Positions 1 to 6,328 of a stretch of 6,722 nucleotides of DNA are shown here, piece after piece; positions within the stretch are counted from its first letter, which is position 1; each line of letters begins with the position of its first letter. The DNA lies in the NCBI GenBank assembly GCA_902766265.1, contig CACXCY010000087.1:1-6722 (forward strand). The letters run 5' to 3'. This DNA comes from an uncultured Bacteroidota bacterium (GTDB lineage: Bacteria; Bacteroidota; Bacteroidia; Bacteroidales; P3). A program made the position numbers and the translations under genes. Under the pieces are notes generated by a model. That model searched no databases and was not told the DNA's origin. It saw nothing but the letters and a program-made list of their open reading frames with translations.

Positions 1-1
1 C

Positions 2-108
2 GGGACTTTCAAATTTCTCCACGAGACTTTCGAAAGTCTCCTCGGGACTTTTCAAAGTCTCCACGGGATTTTTCGGCACTCCCCTCGAGACCCCTCTGCC
101 ACCTCTCC
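2..108. repeat. Tandem array of palindromic 21-22-bp units
   Basis: Successive units start at 2, 23, 44, 65 and 87. The first three are exactly 21 bp, the fourth is 22 bp and the fifth is degenerate. The approximate consensus is GRGACTTTYSAAAGTCTCCWC. Each good unit is nearly self-complementary: positions 23-40 form a perfect 18-bp palindrome (GAGACTTTCGAAAGTCTC). The array lies downstream of the cysS stop codon, with no gene between it and the window edge, so it may continue leftward. The units are contiguous with no unique spacers, so this is not CRISPR. A related sequence in hairpin form occurs at 143-173. Function is unknown; a REP-like intergenic element or a transcript-end structure are possibilities. 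Confidence 0.75.
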
Positions 109-142
109 AGAGATGAGGAAGGGGTTCAACCAAATATGAGAA

Positions 143-173
143 ATCCCGTGGAGATTTTGAATCCCCACGGGAT
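143..173 (-). terminator. Strong hairpin downstream of cysS, possible terminator
   Basis: Read on the minus strand, 173-160 pairs with 156-143 in a 14-bp stem closed by a 3-nt CAA loop. Thirteen pairs are Watson-Crick and one is G-U. On the plus strand the same position would be an A-C mismatch, so the structure is better formed in RNA read leftward, the direction of cysS. It starts 57 bases beyond the cysS stop. The following bases are T-rich (TTCTCATATTT) but not a clean U-tract, so it may be a weak terminator, a 3' processing or stability hairpin, or a rearranged copy of the neighbouring 21-bp repeat unit, which it resembles. Confidence 0.5.
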
Positions 174-229
174 GTTGGAGTCACTATGGCATGGCAGGCG
201 GGCGGGGTACCCTGACGCTGCCGTTTCGC

Positions 230-1717
230 CTACTTCAGTTCCCAGGTAGCGCCATCTTTGCCGTCCTTGACGGTAACGCCGAGGGCGCTGAGCCGGTCGC
301 GAATCTTGTCGCTCGTAGCCCAGTCCTTGTTGGCCTTGGCTTGGGCGCGCACGTCGAGCACCATCTGCATCAGCCCGTCGAGCAGCTGAGTGTTGTCGCC
401 GGTGGCCTCGTCCTTCAGGCCGAGGATGTCGAATAGGAAGGTGTCGAACAGCGACTTCATCTCGTCAATATCGGGCTGCGACAGCGTGGCTTTCTTGTCG
501 TTGACCGTGTTGATGATCTTAGCCATGTCGAAGAAATGGGATATGACGATAGGCGTGTTGAAGTCGTCGTTCATGGCCTCGTAGCACTTCTGACGGTAGC
601 CCTTGACATCGACGCTCGAGCTGGCCGACGGCTGCAGCCCCTTCAGCGTCTTGTAGGCCTGCATGAGGCGGGTGTAGCCCTTCTCGGCGGCCTGCAGCGC
701 CTCATTGCTGAAATCGACGGTGCTGCGATAGTGGGCCTGCAGGATGAAGAAGCGGATGGTCATGGGCGTGTAGGGCTGTTGCAGCATCTCCTTGCCGTCC
801 TTGTCTTTATGGCTGCCCGTGAAGAATTCGTCGAGAGTGATGAAGTTGCCCAGCGACTTGCCCATCTTCTGCCCGTTGATGGTAATCATATTGTTGTGCA
901 TCCAGTACTTGCAGGGGCCGTGACCGGTGACGGCGGTTTGCTGGGCAATCTCGCTCTCGTGGTGCGGGAACATGAGGTCCATGCCTCCACCGTGGATGTC
1001 GAACGTCTCACCCAGATACTTTGTACCCATGGCGGTGCACTCCGTGTGCCAGCCCGGGAAGCCCACGCTCCACGGGGAGTTCCAACGCATGATATGCTCG
1101 GGCGAGGCCTTTTTCCAGAGAGCGAAATCGGCCGTATCGCGTTTCTCGCTCTGACCGTCGAGCTCGCGGGTGGTGGAGAGCATCTCGTCGATGACACGGC
1201 CGCTGAGACAGCCGTACCTATGGGTATCCTCCTGATATTTGCGCACATCGAAATAGACCGAGCCGTTGCTCACGTAGGCGTAGCCCCTGTCGAGAATCTT
1301 CTGCACCAGCTCAATTTGCTCGATGATGTGACCGCTGGCCAAGGGCTCTATACTGGGGCGCAACACGTTGAGGGCGTCCATGGCAGCATGGTAGCGGTTG
1401 GCGTAATACTGCGCCACCTCCATCGGCTCCAGCTGCTCAAGGCGTGCCTTCTTGGCAATCTTGTCCTCTCCCTCGTCGGCATCATGCTCCAGATGCCCCA
1501 CATCAGTGATATTGCGCACGTAGCGCACCTTGTAGCCCAGATGCCTCAGGTAGCGGAACACCACATCGAAGGTAATGGCCGGACGGGCGTGGCCCAGATG
1601 GCCGTCGCCATAGACGGTGGGACCGCAGACATACATGCCCACATGCGGAGCGTTGAGCGGACGGAAAAGCTCTTTTTGCCGCGAAAGAGTATTGTAGATT
1701 AACAGATTTTGTTCCAT
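230..1717 (-). CDS. cysS: Cysteinyl-tRNA synthetase
   Basis: Class I aminoacyl-tRNA synthetase that charges tRNA-Cys with cysteine in the cytosol, using ATP. The 495-residue length is normal for the family. The Rossmann-fold catalytic domain opens with MYVCGPTVY (Cys31) and the HIGH-type motif HLGH at residues 40-43. The four zinc ligands expected from the E. coli enzyme are present: Cys31, Cys227 (in WHTECTAMG), His252 and Glu256 (in PHHESE). The KMSKS loop reads KMGKS at 284-288, followed by SLGNF. The C-terminal part is the helical DALR-type region plus a small end domain finishing in WELK. The ATG at 1717 is chosen because MEQNLLIYNT gives the usual N-terminus. The leader is A-rich with no Shine-Dalgarno. 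It is transcribed divergently from the lipoprotein gene. No frame damage is visible. Confidence 0.98.
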   Translation of the reverse strand: MEQNLLIYNTLSRQKELFRPLNAPHVGMYVCGPTVYGDGHLGHARPAITFDVVFRYLRHLGYKVRYVRNITDVGHLEHDADEGEDKIAKKARLEQLEPMEVAQYYANRYHAAMDALNVLRPSIEPLASGHIIEQIELVQKILDRGYAYVSNGSVYFDVRKYQEDTHRYGCLSGRVIDEMLSTTRELDGQSEKRDTADFALWKKASPEHIMRWNSPWSVGFPGWHTECTAMGTKYLGETFDIHGGGMDLMFPHHESEIAQQTAVTGHGPCKYWMHNNMITINGQKMGKSLGNFITLDEFFTGSHKDKDGKEMLQQPYTPMTIRFFILQAHYRSTVDFSNEALQAAEKGYTRLMQAYKTLKGLQPSASSSVDVKGYRQKCYEAMNDDFNTPIVISHFFDMAKIINTVNDKKATLSQPDIDEMKSLFDTFLFDILGLKDEATGDNTQLLDGLMQMVLDVRAQAKANKDWATSDKIRDRLSALGVTVKDGKDGATWELK

Positions 1718-1741
1718 AATATCTTTATTGCCAATAGCTTT

Positions 1742-1760
1742 AAGCAGGCATCTCCTGCTT
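1742..1760 (-). promoter_or_regulatory. Perfect hairpin in the cysS 5' leader
   Basis: AAGCAGG (1742-1748) and CCTGCTT (1754-1760) are perfect inverted repeats around a 5-nt loop. The structure falls between the predicted cysS promoter (1773-1780) and the start codon at 1717, so it would sit in the first part of a leader of about 50 nt, ending 24 nt before the ATG. It has no run of T after it in the cysS direction, so it is not an obvious attenuator. It could be an operator or an RNA stability element. No T-box features (specifier loop, conserved T-box sequence) are visible. Confidence 0.4.
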
Positions 1761-1772
1761 GGTAAATCGTTA

Positions 1773-1799
1773 CAAAAGTACTAAAAAAATGTGAGCAAA
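1773..1799 (-). promoter_or_regulatory. cysS: Predicted cysS promoter
   Basis: On the minus strand TACTTTTG (1780-1773) fits the Bacteroidota primary-sigma -7 element TAnnTTTG. A TTTG box lies at 1799-1796, but the 15-bp gap is shorter than the usual 19-21 bp, so the upstream box is uncertain. The predicted start is near 1767, giving a leader of about 50 nt. Confidence 0.5.
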
Positions 1800-1805
1800 C
1801 AGCCC

Positions 1806-1815
1806 TTGTCGACAA
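1806..1815. promoter_or_regulatory. Palindrome between the two divergent promoters
   Basis: TTGTCGACAA is a perfect 10-bp palindrome placed between the upstream boxes of the divergent cysS and lipoprotein promoters. That position would suit an operator acting on both. Chance occurrence of a 10-bp palindrome in a spacer of this size is not negligible, so this is only a candidate. Confidence 0.2.
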
Positions 1816-1829
1816 AAAAGGTAATCGCT

Positions 1830-1862
1830 GTTGCTCATCTTTGAAAAAAAGTTATACATTTG
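1830..1862 (+). promoter_or_regulatory. Predicted promoter of the lipoprotein gene
   Basis: GTTG at 1830-1833 and TACATTTG at 1855-1862 match the Bacteroidota -33 and -7 elements (TTTG and TAnnTTTG), with a 21-bp spacer in the normal range. The predicted start is near 1867, giving a rather long 5' leader of about 140 nt before the ATG at 2008. I found no other good match in that leader. Confidence 0.6.
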
Positions 1863-1969
1863 CACTAACCGAACATTTTGGCATCACCTCATATAGTTTC
1901 AGACAATCAGTCATATAAAACCATTTTGGAAAGATAAACCAATACAAAGAAAACCTAATATTAACCAAA

Positions 1970-1989
1970 GTCTGCGTAAAGGCGTAGAC
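1970..1989 (+). promoter_or_regulatory. Small hairpin in the lipoprotein gene leader
   Basis: GTCTGCG (1970-1976) pairs with CGTAGAC (1983-1989) around a 6-nt loop, with one G-U pair that forms only in plus-strand RNA. It ends 18 nt before the start codon, and the stretch between it and the ATG is A-rich. It might modulate translation start or simply be chance; no known riboswitch is recognisable in the 140-nt leader. Confidence 0.25.
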
Positions 1990-2007
1990 GTTAAACTCAA
2001 AAAAATC

Positions 2008-2352
2008 ATGAAGAAATTTGCAGTTTTGTTGGTCTCCTTGATGACCATGGGCATGCTGATGTTCACCTCCTGCTCCAAGGACAAGCTGGACGGCACCACA
2101 TGGAAAGCCACCATCACCGAAAGTGGCTACACCGTCACCACTACCTTGGAATTTGACGACGGCGAAGTTACCATCACCGCCGCTATGGGTAGCAGCACCC
2201 ACACTGACAAAGGCACCTACACCTTTGACGACCCCACCGTCACCATCACCTACACCGAGAATGGTGTAACCCAAACCGAAAAGGGTACCGTGAAGGGCAA
2301 GAAGATGACATTCACCGATGGTTCCAACGAAACTGTTTTCGAGAAACAGTAA
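2008..2352 (+). CDS. Small secreted lipoprotein, lipocalin-like beta-rich domain
   Basis: A 114-residue protein of unknown function. Residues 1-21 form a lipoprotein signal peptide: two lysines, a hydrophobic stretch (FAVLLVSLMTMGMLMF), then the lipobox FTSC with the lipidated Cys22. The mature part is about 93 residues, of which 24 are threonine. It alternates polar and hydrophobic residues as in antiparallel beta strands. LDGTTWK at 27-33 recalls the GTW start of lipocalin-like lipoproteins common in Bacteroidota. Two similar strand segments, FDDGEVTIT (49-57) and FDDPTVTIT (73-81), suggest an internal repeat or regular beta meander. There are no catalytic motifs and no cysteine other than Cys22. 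The start is supported by the signal peptide and an A-rich upstream stretch. It has its own promoter and terminator, so it is a single-gene unit. A ligand-binding or envelope role is inference only. Confidence 0.85.
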   Translation: MKKFAVLLVSLMTMGMLMFTSCSKDKLDGTTWKATITESGYTVTTTLEFDDGEVTITAAMGSSTHTDKGTYTFDDPTVTITYTENGVTQTEKGTVKGKKMTFTDGSNETVFEKQ

Positions 2353-2375
2353 GTTTTCCAGCAAAACACACAAAG

Positions 2376-2410
2376 AAGAGGGTGTCTCGGAAGCGAGACA
2401 CCCTCTTTTG
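2376..2410. terminator. Strong intrinsic terminator, probably bidirectional
   Basis: GAGGGTGTCTCG (2378-2389) and CGAGACACCCTC (2394-2405) form a perfect 12-bp stem with a GAAG loop. It is followed on the plus strand by TTTTGTCTT and preceded by AAAGAA, which gives TTCTTT in minus-strand RNA. The site lies 23 bases after the lipoprotein stop and about 85 bases after the stop of the convergent gene at 2493, so it can end transcription from both sides. Confidence 0.9.
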
Positions 2411-2476
2411 TCTTATAGTGGGATAATCTTTTCCCTGCTCTGCCAGCCAATAAGGCATTGGTTGCGCCAAGGGAAT

Positions 2477-2490
2477 GCTCCGTTTGGAGC
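2477..2490 (-). other. Small hairpin directly after a stop codon
   Basis: GCTCC (2477-2481), a GTTT loop and GGAGC (2486-2490) form a 5-bp stem beginning two bases beyond the stop codon of the membrane-protein gene at 2493. There is no T-tract. It may be a 3' end structure of the leftward transcript. A second weak inverted repeat, CCAAT/ATTGG, is at 2447-2461. Confidence 0.25.
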
Positions 2491-2492
2491 GA

Positions 2493-3038
2493 CTACGAGA
2501 ACTGCTCCTGAATCTCGTTCTTCAGATATTCGAGCGCATTGTCGGTAGGGGTCTTGCTCTTGGCCACGGAGGCGAAGATGGCTCCTGCCAGCGACGAAGT
2601 ATCGGCACCCTCTTTCATTCCGGCGGCGCTGGCGTTGATGAGGTTGATCATCTCCTCCTTGGCCTCGCGGATGCGGCTCCACGCCTCGGTGCTGATATAG
2701 ACCTGCTGCGAGAGGTTGTGCTCCCACTCGTCGCGTATATTCTTGGTCATCACGCTTTGCAGCAGCTTGATGTCCATTCCCGGGCGGTAGCAGCGCATCA
2801 CCAAACTGTTGGGCGAGATACGCTCCAGGAAGAGCGCCATACGCTCGTAGGCCTGCAGACGGATGGGGCTCACCAGCTTGAGGTTCTCCTTTTGCTGGTC
2901 CATCTTCATCTCAAGGAGTGCTTTTTTCTGTTCGTTGTCGAAATATTTCTTGATGACCAGATAGAATATCCAGCCGGTAACTGCCACCGTGGCGATGACG
3001 ACAAGAATGAGTAGCAAAGTGAATACAAAAGGTTTCAT
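2493..3038 (-). CDS. Single-pass membrane protein with coiled coil, DUF7935-like
   Basis: A 181-residue protein of unknown function. Residues 4-28 are one strongly hydrophobic helix (FVFTLLLILVVIATVAVTGW and onward), followed by KKYF and a charged stretch at about 34-56 (NEQKKALLEMKMDQQKENLK) that looks like a coiled coil. This predicts an N-terminal anchor with a soluble part, probably cytoplasmic. The next segment, PIRLQAYERMALFLERISP (58-76), is the recognisable conserved core. From memory it matches a small Bacteroidota family named DUF7935, but I could not check this. The rest is mostly helical, including WEHNLSQQVYIS. No catalytic motif is visible. The gene lies 61 bp downstream of lepA on the same strand with no good promoter between them, so co-transcription is likely. 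The bidirectional terminator at 2376-2410 ends the unit. Confidence 0.8.
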   Translation of the reverse strand: MKPFVFTLLLILVVIATVAVTGWIFYLVIKKYFDNEQKKALLEMKMDQQKENLKLVSPIRLQAYERMALFLERISPNSLVMRCYRPGMDIKLLQSVMTKNIRDEWEHNLSQQVYISTEAWSRIREAKEEMINLINASAAGMKEGADTSSLAGAIFASVAKSKTPTDNALEYLKNEIQEQFS

Positions 3039-3099
3039 TTGGTTTGTTAGCTATTTTGATATCAATATTGAATGCGTTTTTGCGGCGTGGGACCGTGAA

Positions 3100-4875
3100 T
3101 CAATCCAGTTTAAGCACGGCGAGGAAGGCACTCTGTGGCACATCCACGCTACCCACCTGGCGCATACGTTTCTTGCCCTCTTTCTGTTTTTCGAGCAGCT
3201 TGCGCTTGCGCGTGATGTCGCCACCGTAGCACTTGGCTGTGACATCCTTGCGCACCGCCTTCACCGTCTCGCGGGCGATAATCTTGCTGCCGATGGCGGC
3301 CTGGATGGCCACATCGAACTGCTGGCGCGGGATGAGCTCCTTGAGTTTCTCGCACATGCGGCGGCCTATGGGGTAGGCGTTATCGACATAGGTCAGCGTG
3401 GAGAGGGCGTCGACAGGGTCGCCGTTCAGCAGGATTTCCAACTTCACCAGCTTGGAGGGCTGGAAACCGTTGAGGTAGTAGTCGAGCGAGGCGTAGCCCT
3501 TCGAGATGGACTTCAGTTTGTCGTAGAAATCAAACACCACCTCGCCCAGCGGCAGGTCGAACGTAATCTCGATGCGGTCGGTGGTGAGGTAGGTTTGGTT
3601 TTTGAGCACTCCGCGCTTGTCCATGCACAGCTTGATGACGGGCCCTATGTAGTCGGCCTTGGTGATAATCTGCGCATGGATGAAAGGTTCGTACACCTCG
3701 GCGATATTGTTGGGCTCGGGCATGCCCGAAGGGTTGTACACATCTATCTCCGTGCCGTTGGTCAGCTTGACTTTGTATTGCACGTTGGGCACCGTGGTGA
3801 TGACATCCATGTTGAACTCCCGCTCCAGGCGCTCCTGCACAATCTCCATGTGGAGCAGCCCGAGAAATCCGCAACGGAAACCGAAGCCCAAAGCCAGCGA
3901 CGACTCGGGCTCGAATGTCAGCGACGCATCGTTGAGCTGCAGTTTCTCTATGGAGGCACGCAGCTCCTCATAGTCGTCCGTATCAACGGGATAGACACCT
4001 GCAAAGACCATCGGCTTGACGGCCTCGAAGCCCTCGATGGCCTTGTCGCACGGACGCTGCACGTGAGTGATGGTGTCGCCCACGCGCACCTCTTTGGAGG
4101 TCTTGATGCCCGATATGATATAGCCCACATCGCCGGCCTGCAACTCCTTGCGGGGCTCCATGTTGAGCCGCAGTACGCCTATCTCGTCGGCATGATAGTC
4201 CTTCTCGGTCGAGACAAACTTCACCCAGTCGTTGGTGCGCAGGGTGCCGTTCATGATTCGGAAATAGGAGATGATGCCCCGGAAAGGGTTGAACACCGAG
4301 TCGAACACCAGCGCCTGCAACGGAGCGGCGGGGTCGCCTTTGGGTGCGGGCACCCGCTTGACGATGGCTTCCAGAATCTCGGGCACGCCGACGCCTGTCT
4401 TGGCACTACAGCTGAGGATGTCCTCCCTCGGGCATCCCAGCAGGTCCATAATCTCGTCGGCCACCTCGTCGGGCATCGCGCTGTCGAGGTCTATCTTGTT
4501 CATCACAGGGATGATTTCAAGGTCATTCTCCAGCGCGAGATAGAGGTTGGAGATGGTCTGCGCCTGGATACCCTGTGTGGCATCGACCACAAGCAGAGCC
4601 CCTTCGCAGGCCGCTATGGAACGCGACACCTCGTAGGAGAAGTCCACATGCCCCGGCGTGTCGATAAGATTCAGCACATAGCCATTGTAGTTCATCTGGA
4701 TAGCGTGGCTCTTGATGGTGATGCCGCGCTCTTTCTCCAGGTCCATATCATCGAGCACCTGGTCCTGCATATCGCGCTGCGAAATGGTGTTGGTATATTC
4801 AAGCAGCCGGTCGGCCAGCGTGCTTTTGCCGTGGTCAATATGTGCGATAATACAGAAATTGCGTATCTTTTCCAT
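3100..4875 (-). CDS. lepA: Elongation factor 4 (ribosome back-translocase LepA)
   Basis: Translational GTPase that binds ribosomes, is reported to act on stalled or mis-translocated complexes and on 30S biogenesis, and associates with the inner membrane. At 591 residues it is close to E. coli LepA (599). The G-domain motifs are all present: G1 AHIDHGKS (11-18), G2 GIT (51-53), G3 DTPGH (72-76), G4 NKID (126-129) and G5 SAK (157-159). The C-terminus carries the LepA-specific lysine-rich region KRKLLEKQKEGKKRM, then VPQSAFLAVLKLD, which separates it from EF-G and other GTPases. The start MEKIRNFCIIAHIDHGKST aligns with the family start. The ATG is preceded by an AT-rich leader without Shine-Dalgarno. 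It has its own promoter in the 105-bp gap after the prenyltransferase gene and likely reads on into the membrane-protein gene. Confidence 0.98.
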   Translation of the reverse strand: MEKIRNFCIIAHIDHGKSTLADRLLEYTNTISQRDMQDQVLDDMDLEKERGITIKSHAIQMNYNGYVLNLIDTPGHVDFSYEVSRSIAACEGALLVVDATQGIQAQTISNLYLALENDLEIIPVMNKIDLDSAMPDEVADEIMDLLGCPREDILSCSAKTGVGVPEILEAIVKRVPAPKGDPAAPLQALVFDSVFNPFRGIISYFRIMNGTLRTNDWVKFVSTEKDYHADEIGVLRLNMEPRKELQAGDVGYIISGIKTSKEVRVGDTITHVQRPCDKAIEGFEAVKPMVFAGVYPVDTDDYEELRASIEKLQLNDASLTFEPESSLALGFGFRCGFLGLLHMEIVQERLEREFNMDVITTVPNVQYKVKLTNGTEIDVYNPSGMPEPNNIAEVYEPFIHAQIITKADYIGPVIKLCMDKRGVLKNQTYLTTDRIEITFDLPLGEVVFDFYDKLKSISKGYASLDYYLNGFQPSKLVKLEILLNGDPVDALSTLTYVDNAYPIGRRMCEKLKELIPRQQFDVAIQAAIGSKIIARETVKAVRKDVTAKCYGGDITRKRKLLEKQKEGKKRMRQVGSVDVPQSAFLAVLKLD

Positions 4876-4935
4876 CTAATTATTAATGTGCTACGATATA
4901 GGACAAACGTTGCCGCACTTCGGGCAAATCAGCTG

Positions 4936-4943
4936 CAAAGATA
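4936..4943 (-). promoter_or_regulatory. lepA: Predicted lepA promoter (-7 element)
   Basis: On the minus strand TATCTTTG, followed by CA, is an excellent match to the Bacteroidota -7 element TAnnTTTG. The predicted start is near 4930, giving a leader of about 55 nt before the ATG at 4875. No clear TTG box is present 19-21 bp upstream, so the call rests on the -7 element and its position. Confidence 0.6.
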
Positions 4944-4980
4944 CAGAAAAAATCGGAACCGATGCCCTCAGTCGTGAAAA

Positions 4981-5988
4981 TTACAAAAAAGCCGCCAACG
5001 CCAGCAGCACCACGAACCCGCCGAGCAGATTGCGTGCCAGATACCAGCGCAGCATGAACCATCCGATGCCCGCCGCCTCGATGGCTTCCCAGTTGGGCAT
5101 CGGTCCCATCCACCATCGGGGTTGTTCCTCCGGCAGGATACCCTCGGTCGAGGTGTAGCTCACCATCAGCCGGTACAGCCCCACGGCAGCAGGCAGCGTG
5201 ACAACCGTTGCCAGCACGCCCCATCCCCCGACGGGCACGCTACACGCCACGCACACATACGGCAGAAAGCAGAAGCAGAACGATGCCGCCAACATGCGCC
5301 GAGAGGTCGCCAGCAACGTCGCCAGTGTCGTCTTCCCCACCGAGCGGTCAGGGTCGGCATCCATGATGCTGTGGGTATAGAGTATGTTAACCACCAGCAG
5401 CCCCACCGCCACCGACAGAGGCCATATCGCCGTCGGCTCCATGCCGCACGAAGCATACGCCATACCCGCCATCAGCAGCGGGCCGAAGATGAGCCCCGTC
5501 GTCAGCTCGCCCAATCCGCGATAGCAGAGCATCAGCGGCTTGGCGGAATAGAAATAAGCCAGCAAGCCACCGGCTCCCGCCACCAGCACCACCGGCCATC
5601 CTCCCCGCATCGACGGCGAGGTCTGCCAATGAAAGAACACATAGAGACCTGCCGCCAACGCCACCACGCCAAAGCAACAAGCCGCCCGCAGCGTCTCCTC
5701 AAGCGTGGCACGTCCCTCGGCCAGGTAGTTCGCCTTGCCTATCCTCGCACGCATCCCCGCACGCTGCAAGCGCTCGCGACTCTCGATGCCAGCGTTGCGA
5801 TAGTCGAAATAGTCATCAAGCAGATTCGCGCAGAGATGCGCCGCAGCCACCCCCACCACCGCCAAAGCAGCCGAAAGCAAGTGGAAGCACCCCGTCGGCA
5901 CCGCCCAGCACACGGCACACAGCGCCGGAAGAACGCTCTGTGGCAGCGCCACCATACGCGCATTGTCCAACCAGAATTTAAGTTTCAT
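4981..5988 (-). CDS. UbiA-family membrane prenyltransferase, possibly MenA-like
   Basis: Integral membrane enzyme predicted to transfer a polyprenyl chain from its diphosphate to an aromatic or similar acceptor. In MenA the acceptor is 1,4-dihydroxy-2-naphthoate for menaquinone. With the start used here it has 335 residues and about eight or nine hydrophobic helices. The two Asp-rich, Mg-diphosphate binding motifs are clear: NLLDDYFDY (55-63) and DADPDRSVGKTTLA (210-223). Between them, YFYSAKP and GLGELTTGLIFGP (158-170) resemble MenA and related enzymes. The N-terminal NARMVALPQS differs from the usual RPKTL of MenA, and there is a tail with RWWMGPMPNW (291-300), so the substrate is uncertain. 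The ATG at 5988 (MKLKFWLDNARM) is preferred on family grounds; GTG at 6021 or ATG at 6018 would add 10 or 11 residues. It lies 105 bp upstream of lepA on the same strand. Confidence 0.85.
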   Translation of the reverse strand: MKLKFWLDNARMVALPQSVLPALCAVCWAVPTGCFHLLSAALAVVGVAAAHLCANLLDDYFDYRNAGIESRERLQRAGMRARIGKANYLAEGRATLEETLRAACCFGVVALAAGLYVFFHWQTSPSMRGGWPVVLVAGAGGLLAYFYSAKPLMLCYRGLGELTTGLIFGPLLMAGMAYASCGMEPTAIWPLSVAVGLLVVNILYTHSIMDADPDRSVGKTTLATLLATSRRMLAASFCFCFLPYVCVACSVPVGGWGVLATVVTLPAAVGLYRLMVSYTSTEGILPEEQPRWWMGPMPNWEAIEAAGIGWFMLRWYLARNLLGGFVVLLALAAFL

Positions 5989-6070
5989 TTGCCAAACATT
6001 TACCCAACAAAACGCCATCACCGGCTAAATATTGCGTCGCGCCGACACAACCGCATCACTCCCCCCACAC

Positions 6071-6213
6071 CTTACCACCCAACTACTATCGACATACCAG
6101 CAACCTACCAGCTACATACTGGTCACCTACTGGCAACATACTAGTTACCTACTAGTACCCCTAGAATTACCCTAGAATTACTCTAGAATTACCCTAGAAT
6201 TTGGCTAGAATTA
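6071..6213. repeat. Array of thirteen 11-bp units with drifting sequence
   Basis: From 6071 to 6213 the sequence divides into 13 contiguous units of exactly 11 bp with no insertions. Units at 6093-6158 alternate CATAC... and CCTAC..., a 22-bp higher-order repeat, while their core changes pairwise from CCAG to CTGG to CTAG. Units at 6159-6213 are CCCTAGAATTA and close variants (five copies). The first two units (6071-6092) are the most degenerate. The array lies 83 to 225 bp upstream of the prenyltransferase start. Eleven is not a multiple of three, so coding is unlikely. The period is close to one helical turn, so identical faces of the DNA would be presented repeatedly. Confidence 0.85.
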
Positions 6214-6284
6214 GAGGAGATAAAATTTCGAAGAAGTTGTGCGCTGCGCGCATCCGTTCACGGCATTGGGAAAGAACATCCAAA

Positions 6285-6323
6285 ACATACTATGGCAACG
6301 GCGCATTTTTCTCCGTAGTATGT
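6285..6323 (-). promoter_or_regulatory. Hairpin at the predicted 5' end of a leftward transcript
   Basis: ACATACTA (6285-6292) and TAGTATGT (6316-6323) are perfect 8-bp inverted repeats. Two further pairs (GG/CC) follow inside after one mismatch, leaving a 17-nt loop. The outer end lies at the start site predicted from the promoter at 6329-6360, so a leftward RNA would begin GGG followed by this stem. It could be a stabilising 5' hairpin, a leader element or the start of a small RNA. The short T-run after it (TTTTGG) is too weak to call a terminator. Confidence 0.4.
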
Positions 6324-6328
6324 CCCAG

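Noticed and set aside
2..108. CRISPR array
   Set aside because: Units are adjacent and degenerate with no unique spacers, and no cas gene is present.
536..1702. Plus-strand open frame (388 codons) antisense to cysS
   Set aside because: Antisense shadow of a fully recognisable CysRS.
1717..1780. T-box riboswitch before cysS
   Set aside because: The leader is only about 50 nt and lacks the conserved T-box and specifier structures; only one short hairpin is visible.
3056..3065. Palindrome TTGATATCAA between lepA and the membrane-protein gene as an operator
   Set aside because: No promoter elements accompany it, and a 10-bp AT-rich palindrome is easily a chance event.
2989..4977. Long plus-strand open frame (662 codons) antisense to lepA
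   Set aside because: It mirrors lepA codons, is rich in His, Val, Gly and Leu as antisense frames are, and has no family features; lepA with all G motifs is on the other strand.
5122..6144. Plus-strand open frame (340 codons) opposite the prenyltransferase
   Set aside because: Composition is dominated by Arg, His and Gln, there is no domain, and it runs into the 11-bp array; the minus frame has both UbiA motifs.
6211..6288. Short minus-strand frame (25 codons) in the putative prenyltransferase leader, possible upstream peptide
   Set aside because: No initiation signal, no regulatory codon run and no conservation evidence.
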